From assembly GCF_002310375.3 (NCBI RefSeq), contig NZ_CP023315.3, forward strand, positions 2,356,001 to 2,420,000: a DNA stretch of 64,000 nt, read 5' to 3'. Shown in pieces: positions 1-8,388 of the stretch. The position numbers and the translations under genes are program-made. The stretch is from Caulobacter vibrioides. GTDB lineage: Bacteria; Pseudomonadota; Alphaproteobacteria; Caulobacterales; Caulobacteraceae. Position 1 is the stretch's first letter, and every line of letters starts with the position of its first letter. The notes under the pieces were generated by a model, which ran no database searches, was not told where the DNA came from, and saw only the letters and a program-made list of their open reading frames with translations.

Positions 1-33
1 TTCGCCGTCGCACGGGCGTGCTATGGGCCGTTT

Positions 34-1010
34 ATGCGCCTGCTCGCCCAACTTCTGAGCCTGCTTTTCCGTGGCACCGCGCTGATGCTCGGCCTGGTCG
101 GCGCAGGCATGTCCCTGGCTTGCCTCGGCGGGGCGTTCAGCGATCGGCTCGACGCCCTCACCCACGCCGCGCCGCTTTGGCTGGCCATGGCTGTCGGCGC
201 GATCGCCTTGGGGGGGTCTGCGCCCGCGGCGCCGAGCGATGGGTGATGGTCTCGCTGGGTGGGATCGGCCTTCTGGCCTGCGCCATCCTGATGACGCCCG
301 AGCTGTGGGCCGCCGCGCGTTTCAAGCCGGCGACGGTTGCTCAAAGCGACTTGAAGATCATCCAGTTCAACGTCTGGCATAGCAACCAAACGCCGGAAAA
401 GAGCCTCGCCTGGATCCTCGCCCAAGACGCCGATGTCGTGATTCTCGAGGAGGGCGGCGGCGACTCTCGCCCGATCGTCAAAGCACTGCGCGCGAGCTAC
501 CCGTTCACCTCTTGCGAGAAGGGCGTGCGTTGCGACGCCTGGATCTTTTCGCGGAAGAAGATGCTCGCCAGAGGCGGAGCGGCGTACGAAGGCCCTTACC
601 TTTCTGCGGCCTGGGCGACGCTGGCCGATGCGAAGGGTCCCTTCACGGTCATAGGTGTGCACTACACCTGGCCCGTGCCGGCCGGCCCTCAGCAGGCCCA
701 GAGCCGCAAGGTGGTCAGGCTGGCTTCGAGTTTTGATCGAAAAAGCATGATCTTGGCCGGCGACTTCAATTCCACGCCCTGGTCATTCACCCTGAAACGG
801 CAGGACAAGGCCCTGGGCCTGCGTCGCTGGACCCGGGCGATGGCGTCATGGCCGGCGGGGAAGTTCTCCCGCGTCATGGCCGCCCCCGCCCCGTTTCTTC
901 CGATCGACCACGTCTACGCTGGAGAGCAATGGCGCGCCGTCAGGGTCGAACGCGGCCCCGCCCTGGGCTCGGACCATCGACCGATCTTGGTGACGCTGCG
1001 CCGCCAATAG
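34..1010 (+). CDS. Endonuclease/exonuclease/phosphatase-family protein with membrane N-terminus, apparent frameshift
   Basis: This encodes an EEP-fold hydrolase (DNase I/sphingomyelinase-like), probably membrane anchored. The first part runs from the ATG at 34 and has two hydrophobic helices. It goes out of frame after a run of seven G at 210-216. From there the -1 frame continues with a third hydrophobic helix and the catalytic domain. Visible EEP motifs are IIQFNVWH, ADVVILEE, ILAGDFNSTPWS, PIDHVYAG and GSDHRPILV. Restoring one G, or a -1 slip on GGGGGGG, joins the two parts into about 325 residues with a normal architecture. Neither frame alone gives a sensible full protein. This could be a sequencing error, a real mutation or phase variation. 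Substrate unknown. Confidence 0.75.
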
Positions 1011-1011
1011 A

Positions 1012-1042
1012 AAACGGCCCCGGACAATGTCCGAGGCCGTTT
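1012..1042. terminator. Bidirectional hairpin terminator
   Basis: An 8-bp arm pair (AAACGGCC / GGCCGTTT) encloses CGGAC / GTCCG with a 3-nt loop and one mismatch. It lies directly after the stop of the rightward endonuclease gene and before the end of the leftward cyclophilin. The A-rich and T-rich flanks suit termination in both directions. Confidence 0.7.
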
Positions 1043-1084
1043 CCGAGGGTCGCGCCAGGCCTTGGAGCCTGAGCCAAAGGGCTC

Positions 1085-1552
1085 TTAAGCGTCGGCGGCG
1101 ATCTTGGCGCTGACGATCTTGCCCGGCGCGCGCGGCGGCTCGCCCTTGGGCAGGGCGTCGACATGTTCCATGCCTTCGGTCACCTGGCCCCAGACAGTGT
1201 ATTGCTTGTCGAGGAACGTGGCGTCGTCGAACACGATGAAGAACTGGCTGTTGGCCGAGTCCGGGTTCGGCGTGCGGGCCATCGAGCAGACGCCGCGCAC
1301 GTGCGATTCGTCATTGAACTCGGCCTTCAGGTCCGGCTTGTCCGAACCGCCACGGCCGGTGCCGCTCGGGTCGCCGCCCTGGGCCATGAAGCCCGGGATC
1401 ACGCGGTGGAAGACGACGCCGTCGTAGAAGCCTTCGCGAACCAGCTCCTTGATGCGGGCCACGTGGCCGGGCGCCAGGTCCGGACGCAACTTGATCGTGA
1501 CCGGACCGCTCTCGAGCGTCAGGATGAGGGTGTTTTCGAGGTCGGCCGACAT
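1085..1552 (-). CDS. Peptidyl-prolyl cis-trans isomerase, cyclophilin type (cytoplasmic)
   Basis: A 155-residue single-domain cyclophilin that should speed cis-trans isomerisation of Xaa-Pro bonds. It has the family core motifs FHRVIPGFMAQGGD (with the catalytic Arg) and NSANSQFFI. There is no signal peptide, so it is presumably cytoplasmic (PpiB-like). It starts at ATG 1552. It is the last of three tandem leftward cyclophilin genes, about 90 bp downstream of the second, and ends at the hairpin near 1012-1042. The family assignment is firm; the exact orthology (ppiA or ppiB) is not. Confidence 0.93.
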   Translation of the reverse strand: MSADLENTLILTLESGPVTIKLRPDLAPGHVARIKELVREGFYDGVVFHRVIPGFMAQGGDPSGTGRGGSDKPDLKAEFNDESHVRGVCSMARTPNPDSANSQFFIVFDDATFLDKQYTVWGQVTEGMEHVDALPKGEPPRAPGKIVSAKIAADA

Positions 1553-1643
1553 GGTCTTCCCTTGGATGGCGAGTGTTATGCGCGCTTCTAGCGCGGTTCA
1601 CGCCCGCCTGTGAACCAAGTTGCGGCCGGAAATCGGTTTCGCC

Positions 1644-2492
1644 TCAGCGAACCTCGACCGGAAGCGCGATATCGCAGACCGAGAAGTCCGCCCCCTTCTC
1701 GGCACGCAGGCGCTTGGTCTCTGCTGCGAACCAGGGGCCCTTGGGGTCGATGATGCGCACCTTGGGCCGCTCGCTCTCGGGGATGTCCGAGAGCAGACGG
1801 ACCTTTTGCATCGTGTCCTGGGGCGCGGGGACAGGCTCGCCGGTCTTGATGGCGCGAACGGCCTCAAGGCCGCTGATCACCCGACCAAACGCGGTGTAGC
1901 GCTTGTCGAGCGACGGATAGGGTTGGCGCATCAGGAAGAACTGGCTGTTGGCGGAGTTGTTATCCTCGCTCCGCGCCATGCCGATCACGCCGGGGCAATA
2001 GGTGGCCCACGCGGCGACCTTCTTGTCGCTGGTCACCTCGCTCCAGCTCCAGCCTTGGCTGACGACGGGCAATGACTTGAGGTAGCCGACCTCCAGCCCG
2101 GCCGGCGCGGCCATGGGCGCAAAACCGGTGTCGGCGGCGCGTCGGAATGTGAACTCGGCCTTCAGGTTCGGGCGATCCGAACCGCCCTCGCCTGTGTTCG
2201 TCGGATCGCCGGTCTGAGCCATGAAGCGGTCGATGACCCGGAAGAACGTACGGCCATCATAGAGGCCCGCGCGGGTCAGATCCTGCAGACGCGCCACATG
2301 GTTGGGGGCCACCTCGGGGACGAGTTCGACCAGCACGCGCCCCTTGTTGGTGTCGATCACCATGACCGTCTCGGGTGCCGGCGTGCGCCAGTCGGCCTCG
2401 GTGGGCTTGAGCGCCTTGGGCGCTGCGGCGACGACGGAGGCGGAGGCCGCCAGGCAAAGCCCGGCCAAGAGCGCGCGCGAGAGGATCATCAT
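1644..2492 (-). CDS. Exported cyclophilin-type peptidyl-prolyl isomerase
   Basis: A 282-residue protein starting at ATG 2492, with a hydrophobic signal sequence ending near Ala-Ala-Ala at residues 21-23. That points to a periplasmic cyclophilin. It keeps FFRVIDRFMAQTGD and NSANSQFFL. Between them lies an insertion of roughly 50 residues that the 155-residue neighbour lacks, and there is a C-terminal extension of about 50 residues after the cyclophilin core. Its start overlaps the stop of the next upstream cyclophilin by 4 bp (ATGA), which implies translational coupling. The two exported proteins are clearly paralogous. Confidence 0.9.
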   Translation of the reverse strand: MMILSRALLAGLCLAASASVVAAAPKALKPTEADWRTPAPETVMVIDTNKGRVLVELVPEVAPNHVARLQDLTRAGLYDGRTFFRVIDRFMAQTGDPTNTGEGGSDRPNLKAEFTFRRAADTGFAPMAAPAGLEVGYLKSLPVVSQGWSWSEVTSDKKVAAWATYCPGVIGMARSEDNNSANSQFFLMRQPYPSLDKRYTAFGRVISGLEAVRAIKTGEPVPAPQDTMQKVRLLSDIPESERPKVRIIDPKGPWFAAETKRLRAEKGADFSVCDIALPVEVR

Positions 2493-3322
2493 TTCACCTG
2501 AGCGGGGACGTCGACGTCGCAATTGGTGAAGCTGGAGCCGAGCTCGGCCTGGCGCTTGGTCACCAGAGCCTTGAACGCGGCGCCGCGGGTGTCCATCACC
2601 TGAAGGGTCGGACGCTTGTCCGCCGGGATATCGGCCAGCAGCTTGACGCTCAGCATCTTGTCCTGCGGGTCCGGAACGGGCTCGCCGATCTTGATCGCCT
2701 TGACCACATCCACGCCCTGCAGCACGCGACCAAAGGCGGTGTAGGTCTTGTCCAGGCCCGCGTTCGCCGCGCGCATGAAGTAGAACTGGCTGTTGGCGCT
2801 GTTTGGGTCGCCCGCGCGCGCCATGCCCACAACACCGGGGCAGAAGTTGCCCCAGGTCGACACCTTGCGGTCGGCGGTCATCACGGCCAGCGCGGAGGGC
2901 TGGCTGGTGACCGGCAGCGCCATGACCCAACCGGACTCGTTGCTGCCGACCTTGAAGCCCGCGCCCAGCGGCATGTCAGCGCCCCGACGGAAATTGAATT
3001 CCGAGGTCAGGTTCGGCAGGTCGGAACCGCCCTCGCCTGTGTTCTTCGGATCGCCCGTCTGAGCCATGAAATCCGAGATCACGCGGAAGAAGGTCAGGCC
3101 GTCATAGAAGCCGCTCTTGGCCAACCCGCGCACGCGCTCGACATGGTTCGGCGCGACCTCGGGATAGAGCTCGGCGATGATCCGGCCCTTGTTGGTCTCG
3201 ACCACCAAGACGTTGTTTGGGTCGGGCGTGCGCCAGTCCGACACGGTCTGGGCCGAGGCCGCGCCAAAAGAAACCGTGGTGGCGGCCAGCGCCAGCGCGG
3301 CGGCGGTCATGGCAAGCTTCAT
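2489..3322 (-). CDS. Exported cyclophilin-type peptidyl-prolyl isomerase (paralogue)
   Basis: A 277-residue periplasmic cyclophilin. I chose the ATG at 3322 because it begins a standard signal peptide (MKLAMTAAALALAATTVSFG, cleavage near ASA-QT). A longer reading upstream adds non-signal residues. The motifs FFRVISDFMAQTGD and NSANSQFYF are present, with the same internal insertion and C-terminal extension as the downstream paralogue. It overlaps that gene by 4 bp. It is probably the first gene of the three-cyclophilin unit and is preceded by a 135-bp gap after the coaD hairpin. Confidence 0.9.
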   Translation of the reverse strand: MKLAMTAAALALAATTVSFGAASAQTVSDWRTPDPNNVLVVETNKGRIIAELYPEVAPNHVERVRGLAKSGFYDGLTFFRVISDFMAQTGDPKNTGEGGSDLPNLTSEFNFRRGADMPLGAGFKVGSNESGWVMALPVTSQPSALAVMTADRKVSTWGNFCPGVVGMARAGDPNSANSQFYFMRAANAGLDKTYTAFGRVLQGVDVVKAIKIGEPVPDPQDKMLSVKLLADIPADKRPTLQVMDTRGAAFKALVTKRQAELGSSFTNCDVDVPAQVK

Positions 3323-3457
3323 GGAGTACCCCGAACAGAACAGTCGCGGCCGGGCGTAGAACGCCACGGCCCGTCCGACAAGTGCGGCGGTTGTTGAAGC
3401 GCAGGAATTCGGCCGGATAACGGCGAAGCCCGGAGCCTGACGGGTTTAGAAAGCCAT

Positions 3458-3477
3458 CTAGAGCCGGAGGGCTCTAG
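3458..3477. terminator. Hairpin overlapping the coaD stop codon
   Basis: A perfect 8-bp stem (CTAGAGCC / GGCTCTAG) with loop GGAG. The TAG stop of coaD (3474-3476) lies inside the arm. The sequence resembles a minimal version of the TAGAGC...GCTCTA elements at 20111-20226, 49858-49905 and 56509-56622. It is a possible terminator for coaD, but there is no clear U tract. Confidence 0.55.
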
Positions 3478-3965
3478 GCTTTACCCACCTTGGCCAGAAG
3501 CTGCTGCGCCACCCCCGGCGGCACGAACTTGCCGATATCGCCGCCCAGGGTCGCGATTTCCTTCACCAGGCGCGAGGCGATGGCTTGGTGGCGTGGGTCG
3601 GCCATCAGGAAGACCGTCTCGATCTCGCGGTCCAGCTGCTGGTTCATCGCCGTCATCTGGAACTCGTACTCGAAGTCGGCCACGGCCCGCAGGCCGCGCA
3701 CGATCATCTGAGCGTTCACCTCGCGGGCGAAGTGCATCAGCAGGCTGTTGAAGGGCCGCACCTCGATCTCGGCGATCTTCTTGAGATGCGCGGTTTCGCG
3801 CTCCAGAATCTCGACCCGCTCCTCCAGCGAGAAGAGCGGCCCTTTGCCGATATTGATCGCGACGCCGATCACCAGCTTGTCGACAAGCTTCACGGCCCGC
3901 CCGATGATATCGAGGTGACCGTTGGTGACCGGGTCGAAGGTTCCCGGATAAAGCCCGACCCGCAT
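3474..3965 (-). CDS. coaD: Pantetheine-phosphate adenylyltransferase
   Basis: Catalyses the fourth step of coenzyme A synthesis: ATP plus 4'-phosphopantetheine gives dephospho-CoA plus pyrophosphate. At 163 residues it matches the family length. The N-terminus MRVGLYPGTFDPVTNGHLDI carries the nucleotidyltransferase T/HxGH signature (TNGH). The central MIVRGLRAVADFEYE segment and the C-terminal basic region are typical of CoaD. It starts at ATG 3965, 26 bp after the gyrA stop on the same strand, so it is probably co-transcribed with gyrA. Confidence 0.97.
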   Translation of the reverse strand: MRVGLYPGTFDPVTNGHLDIIGRAVKLVDKLVIGVAINIGKGPLFSLEERVEILERETAHLKKIAEIEVRPFNSLLMHFAREVNAQMIVRGLRAVADFEYEFQMTAMNQQLDREIETVFLMADPRHQAIASRLVKEIATLGGDIGKFVPPGVAQQLLAKVGKA

Positions 3966-3991
3966 GCAACCCCCTATTCTGGCTCCGAGGG

Positions 3992-6751
3992 TTACGGGGT
4001 CTCGTCCGCCCCGCTGTCCTCGCCCTGATTGTCGTCCCCGCCGGAATCGGCGAGGCGCTCAACGCTGACGACATGCTCGTCCTGCGCGGTGCGGAAGATG
4101 GTTACGCCCTGAGTATTCCGCGCTGCAACACGAATTTGCGACACCGGCACCCGGATCAGTTGTCCCTGGTCGGTGACGAGCAGGATCTGGTCGCTCTCAT
4201 CGATGGGGAAAGAGCCCACCAGGCGGCCGCCGCGCTTGCTCAGATCTTGCGCCGCAAGGCCCTGACCACCGCGACCGGTGCGGCGGAAATCATAGGCGCT
4301 GGTGCGCTTGCCGAAGCCCTCCGAGGACACGGTCAGCAGGATTTCTTCGGCCGCGCCGAGCTCGGCGATGCGTTCCGGCGTCAAGGAGGCTTCGCCGACC
4401 TCTTCATCGCCGTCATCGACGGCGGTGACGGCGTCTTCGCCCTCTTCACCGTCCGCGGCGCGCAACATGGCGCGCTGATGCTTGAGATAGGCGGCGCGCT
4501 CGGCCGGTGTGGCGTCAACGCTGCGCAGCACGGCCATGGAGATGACCGTGTCCTCGCCCGCCAGCTTCACGCCGCGCACGCCCGTCGAGTCACGGCTGGC
4601 GAACACGCGGACCTCGTCAACCGAGAAGCGGATGCAGCGGCCAGCCGCCGTGGTCAGCAGCACGTCCTGGTCGGCGTTACAGACGGCCACGCCGACGATG
4701 CCGTCGCCTTCGTCCAGCTTCATCGCGATCTTGCCGTTGCGACGCACGTCGACGAAGTCGCTGAGCTTGTTACGGCGCACGCTGCCCGAGCGGGTGGCGA
4801 ACATCACGTCCAGGCCGCCCCAGGTGGCCTCGTCCTCCGGCAGGGCCAGGATCGAGGTGATCGTCTCGCCCGGCTCGATCGGCAGCAGGTTGACGAACGC
4901 CTTGCCGCGCGAATTGGCGACGCCCAGCGGCAGGCGCCACACCTTCATCTTGTAGACCTTGCCGCCAGACGTGAAGAACAGCAGCGGCGCGTGGGTCGAG
5001 GCCGAGAACACGCGGGTGACGGCGTCCTCGTTCTTGGTCGCCATGCCCGACTTGCCTTTGCCGCCCCGGTGCTGGGTGCGGTAGTTGGCCAGCGGCGTAC
5101 GCTTCACATAGCCGCCCATGGTGACGGTGATGACCATGTCCTCGCGGACGATCAGGTCTTCGTCTTCCATGTCGGCGTCGCCGTCGACGATCTGGCAGCG
5201 GCGCGGAATGGCGAACTTCTCGCGGACCTCGACCAGCTCCTCGCGGACCACGGCCATGATGTTGGCGCGGTCGGACAGCAGCTCCAGATAGCCGCGAATG
5301 GCGTCGGCCAGGGCTGCGGCCTCGTTGCCGATCTCGTCGCGGCCAAGGCCGGTCAGGCGCGACAGGGTCAGGGCCAGGATGGCGCGGGCCTGCTCGTCGG
5401 TCAGGCGGATCAGGCCGCCCTCTTCCTGCACCGTGCGCGGGTCGGCGATCAGCTCAACCAGGGGCAGCATGTCGCCAGCCGGCCAGGACTTGGCCACCAG
5501 GCGCTCGCGCGCCTCGGTCGGATCCTTGGACGAGCGGATGATGTGGATGAACTCGTCGATATTGGCGACGGCGATCGTGAGGCCGACCAGCACGTGGCCG
5601 CGATCACGGGCCTTGCCCAGTTCGAACTTGGTCCTGCGGACAACGACTTCCTCGCGGAACTCGACGAAAAGCTGCAGCAGCTTGTGCAGGCCCATCTGTT
5701 CAGGACGGCCGCGGTTCAGCGCTAGCATGTTGACGCCGAACGAGCTCTGCAGCGCGGTGAAGCGGTACAGCTGGTTGAGGATCACTTCGCCCGAGGCGTC
5801 GCGCTTCAGCTCGACCACGATACGCATGCCGTCGCGGTTGGATTCGTCGCGGATGTCGGCGACGCCCTCGATCTTCTTTTCCCGGACCAGTTCGGCGATG
5901 TGCTCGACCAGATTGGCCTTGTTCACCTGATACGGGATCTCGGTGATGATGATGGCCTCGCGGCCGGCGCGCAGCTCTTCCACGCTGGCCACGCCGCGCA
6001 TGATCACCGAGCCGCGGCCCGTCAGCAGCGCCTGACGCGGGCCCGCGCGGCCGATGATCTCACCGCCCGTCGGGAAATCCGGACCGGGTACGAGGTCCAG
6101 AAGTTGGTCGGTCGTGACGTCCGGCTGATCGATCAGCAGCAGACAGGCGTCGATGATCTCGCCCAGGTTATGGGGCGGGATGTTGGTGGCCATGCCGACG
6201 GCGATGCCGCCCGCGCCATTGACCAGCAGGTTCGGGATACGCGACGGCAGGACGGTCGGTTCCTGCTCCTTGCCGTCGTAGTTGTCGGCGAAGTCGACGG
6301 TGTCCTTGTCGAGATCGGCCAGCAGAGCCATGGCCGGCGGCGCCATGCGGCACTCGGTGTAGCGCATGGCCGCAGGCATATCGCCGTCGACCGAACCGAA
6401 ATTGCCCTGCCCGTCGATCAGGACCAGACCCATCGAGAACGGCTGGGTCATGCGCACGAGGGTGAAATAGATCGAGGCGTCGCCGTGCGGGTGATACTTA
6501 CCCATCACGTCACCGACCACGCGGGCCGACTTCACGTAGGGGCGCTCCGGCGTCTGTCCCTGTTCGTGCATCGAGAACAGCACCCGGCGGTGCACCGGCT
6601 TGAGACCGTCGCGCGCGTCCGGCAGGGCGCGGCTGACGATCACGCTCATCGCGTAATCCAGATACGAGCGGCGGAGTTCGTCCTCGATATTGATCGGGGC
6701 GATATCCCCGCGCGAACCGTCAGCGGGGATGGTGTTTTGATCGTCGCTCAA
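3992..6751 (-). CDS. gyrA: DNA gyrase subunit A
   Basis: The breakage-reunion subunit of gyrase, which introduces negative supercoils together with GyrB. It has 919 residues, with the catalytic Tyr at about residue 131 in AMRYTEC, the PHRRVLF region and a C-terminal beta-pinwheel. The GyrA-box-like QHRGGKGK sits about halfway. The only in-frame start before the conserved [15 protein letters not shown] segment is TTG at 6751. In the quinolone-determining loop the protein reads [14 protein letters not shown], so the positions equal to E. coli Ser83 and Asp87 are Ala92 and Phe96. A short acidic insertion (around residues 745-770) lies in the C-terminal domain. coaD follows in the same direction. 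Confidence 0.98.
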   Translation of the reverse strand: MSDDQNTIPADGSRGDIAPINIEDELRRSYLDYAMSVIVSRALPDARDGLKPVHRRVLFSMHEQGQTPERPYVKSARVVGDVMGKYHPHGDASIYFTLVRMTQPFSMGLVLIDGQGNFGSVDGDMPAAMRYTECRMAPPAMALLADLDKDTVDFADNYDGKEQEPTVLPSRIPNLLVNGAGGIAVGMATNIPPHNLGEIIDACLLLIDQPDVTTDQLLDLVPGPDFPTGGEIIGRAGPRQALLTGRGSVIMRGVASVEELRAGREAIIITEIPYQVNKANLVEHIAELVREKKIEGVADIRDESNRDGMRIVVELKRDASGEVILNQLYRFTALQSSFGVNMLALNRGRPEQMGLHKLLQLFVEFREEVVVRRTKFELGKARDRGHVLVGLTIAVANIDEFIHIIRSSKDPTEARERLVAKSWPAGDMLPLVELIADPRTVQEEGGLIRLTDEQARAILALTLSRLTGLGRDEIGNEAAALADAIRGYLELLSDRANIMAVVREELVEVREKFAIPRRCQIVDGDADMEDEDLIVREDMVITVTMGGYVKRTPLANYRTQHRGGKGKSGMATKNEDAVTRVFSASTHAPLLFFTSGGKVYKMKVWRLPLGVANSRGKAFVNLLPIEPGETITSILALPEDEATWGGLDVMFATRSGSVRRNKLSDFVDVRRNGKIAMKLDEGDGIVGVAVCNADQDVLLTTAAGRCIRFSVDEVRVFASRDSTGVRGVKLAGEDTVISMAVLRSVDATPAERAAYLKHQRAMLRAADGEEGEDAVTAVDDGDEEVGEASLTPERIAELGAAEEILLTVSSEGFGKRTSAYDFRRTGRGGQGLAAQDLSKRGGRLVGSFPIDESDQILLVTDQGQLIRVPVSQIRVAARNTQGVTIFRTAQDEHVVSVERLADSGGDDNQGEDSGADETP

Positions 6752-6782
6752 GGGGATTTTTCGCCGTCAGAATCGGACACGG

Positions 6783-6799
6783 AACTGTTTAAAACTGTT
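6783..6799 (-). promoter_or_regulatory. Direct repeat in the gyrA/sodC divergent promoter region
   Basis: Two exact copies of AACTGTT (6783-6789 and 6793-6799) are spaced with a 10-bp period, about one helical turn, in the AT-rich heart of the 125-bp gap between gyrA (leftward) and sodC (rightward). This is the only AT-rich part of the gap. It may be a core promoter or a regulator site; the binding factor is unknown. Confidence 0.35.
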
Positions 6800-6876
6800 A
6801 GCATTCGGATAGGGACGACGCCACCTTTTGGGGGGCTAATCCCCATCGTTTCGCTTGAATCCGAAGGAAAAAACGC

Positions 6877-7401
6877 ATGACTCGTCTCCCCGCCGCCGCC
6901 GCCCTCGGCCTCGCCGCTGTCATGGCCGCCTCCCCGGCCCTGGCGCAGACCATCGCGACGGCCGCCATCAAGACCGGCGACGGCAAAGACGCCGGCGTGG
7001 TGACGGTCACCGAAGCGCCGCACGGGGTGCTCCTCAAGCTCGAACTCAAGGGCCTGACGCCCGGCTGGCACGCCGCGCACTTCCACGAAAAGGGCGACTG
7101 CGGAACGCCGGACTTCAAGTCGGCGGGCGCCCACGTCCACACCGCCGCCACGACGGTGCACGGGCTGCTGAACCCCGACGCCAACGACAGCGGCGATCTG
7201 CCGAACATCTTCGCCAACGCAGACGGCTCGGCGACGGCCGAGGTCTACTCGCCCCTCGTTTCGCTGAAGGGCGCCGGCGGCCGCCCGGCCCTGCTCGACG
7301 CCGATGGCTCGTCGATCGTCGTCCATGCCAACGCCGACGACCACAAGACCCAGCCGATCGGCGGGGCCGGCGCGCGCGTAGCTTGCGGCGTGATCAAGTA
7401 G
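6877..7401 (+). CDS. sodC: Superoxide dismutase [Cu-Zn], periplasmic
   Basis: Dismutates superoxide to oxygen and peroxide in the periplasm. It has 174 residues with a signal peptide ending near ALAQT (residues 22-26). The metal ligands sit in HAAHFHEKGDC, GAHVHTAA and IVVHANADDH, and the two cysteines (GDCGTP and RVACGV) would form the structural disulfide. A clear Shine-Dalgarno (AAGGAAA) precedes ATG 6877. It diverges from gyrA and ends just before a 17-bp hairpin. Confidence 0.96.
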   Translation: MTRLPAAAALGLAAVMAASPALAQTIATAAIKTGDGKDAGVVTVTEAPHGVLLKLELKGLTPGWHAAHFHEKGDCGTPDFKSAGAHVHTAATTVHGLLNPDANDSGDLPNIFANADGSATAEVYSPLVSLKGAGGRPALLDADGSSIVVHANADDHKTQPIGGAGARVACGVIK

Positions 7402-7410
7402 CCGTGACGA

Positions 7411-7449
7411 GCTTCTTCCGATGGCGGTCCGCCCGCCATCGGAAGAAGC
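7411..7449. terminator. Strong bidirectional hairpin terminator
   Basis: A perfect 17-bp inverted repeat (7411-7427 pairs with 7433-7449; arm begins GCTTCTTCCGATGGCGG) with a 5-nt loop. It fills the gap between the convergent sodC and EamA transporter genes. The stop of the transporter begins 2 bp after the hairpin. Confidence 0.8.
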
Positions 7450-7450
7450 A

Positions 7451-8356
7451 CTAGGCGGTTTCCGCCAAAGCCTCTTCGGCCCGGGCTCGCTTCTCCGTCA
7501 GCGCCACCAGCGCCACGCCGACCATGGTCGCCGCGCCGCCGATCAGCAGCTGGGCCGTCAGCTTGTCGTCCAGGAACAGCACGCCGATCGTGCAGGACAC
7601 CAGAGGCGTCAGCAGGAAGTAGGGCGTCACCCGTCCAGCCTCCCGTCGTTGCACCAACCAAAACAGCAGCGCGCTGGCCCCGATCGTCGAGACCACGCCC
7701 GCAAAGATCACGCAGGCCCAGGCGATGGGCGGCGCGGCCATCACCCGCTCAACCACCCGCGTCTCGAACGTGAAGGACATCGCCAGCAGGGTCGGCGCGG
7801 CGAACAGCGCTGTGACCGCCTGCACCTTCAAAGGCTTCGCGCCGGGGGTCATGCGCACCAGGATCGTCGCCACAGCCCAGCAAGCGCTGGCGATCACGAT
7901 CAGCACGATCGCGGGCAGGTCGCCCGATGTGTGAGGATCGAGCGTCATCCAGGCGACGCCGACAAAGGCGACGATCAGACCCAGCACAGCCGGCAGCCGC
8001 ATGGTTTCGCCAAGCAGTTTCCAGGCGACCAGGGCGGTGAACGGAATCCAAAGCTGGCTCGCCACCACCAGAGGGCTCAAGGACTGCCCCATGCCGAACC
8101 CGACATAGACGAGACCGAAGTGGATAGGCCCCGTCAGCAGCACGATCGCGGCGAGCCGCTTGGGCTCTGGAAACGGCGGACGGATAAAGGGAAACAGGAA
8201 GACGAGCGCGGCGAGAAAGCGCAAACCGCCGACGGTCATCGGCGGAAGATAGGCGGTCGCGACCTTGGCGGCGGCGTTATTGATCCCCCAGGTCATGATG
8301 ATCGCGAAGATCGCCAGATATTCCAGGACCGAGAGCGGGGATGACTTGCCGGACAT
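7451..8356 (-). CDS. EamA/DMT-family membrane transporter
   Basis: A drug/metabolite transporter-superfamily permease of about 301 residues, with ten predicted hydrophobic helices arranged as two EamA repeats; the substrate cannot be inferred. I chose ATG 8356 (GGAG just upstream) over a TTG at 8392, which overlaps the bioA stop. From 8356 the first helix begins almost at once (VLEYLAIFAIIMTWGINNAAAK). It lies 30 bp downstream of bioA on the same strand, so it may be co-transcribed with it. That raises but does not prove a link to biotin-related uptake or efflux. Confidence 0.85.
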   Translation of the reverse strand: MSGKSSPLSVLEYLAIFAIIMTWGINNAAAKVATAYLPPMTVGGLRFLAALVFLFPFIRPPFPEPKRLAAIVLLTGPIHFGLVYVGFGMGQSLSPLVVASQLWIPFTALVAWKLLGETMRLPAVLGLIVAFVGVAWMTLDPHTSGDLPAIVLIVIASACWAVATILVRMTPGAKPLKVQAVTALFAAPTLLAMSFTFETRVVERVMAAPPIAWACVIFAGVVSTIGASALLFWLVQRREAGRVTPYFLLTPLVSCTIGVLFLDDKLTAQLLIGGAATMVGVALVALTEKRARAEEALAETA

Positions 8357-8388
8357 GGCTCCGCTTGGACCAGACCCGGCGGGCGCGG

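Noticed and set aside
4073..5725. A long open frame on the plus strand, antisense to gyrA
   Set aside because: It is a shadow of GC-rich codon use in gyrA: His/Gln/Asp/Leu-rich low-complexity protein, no domain, no ribosome-binding site.
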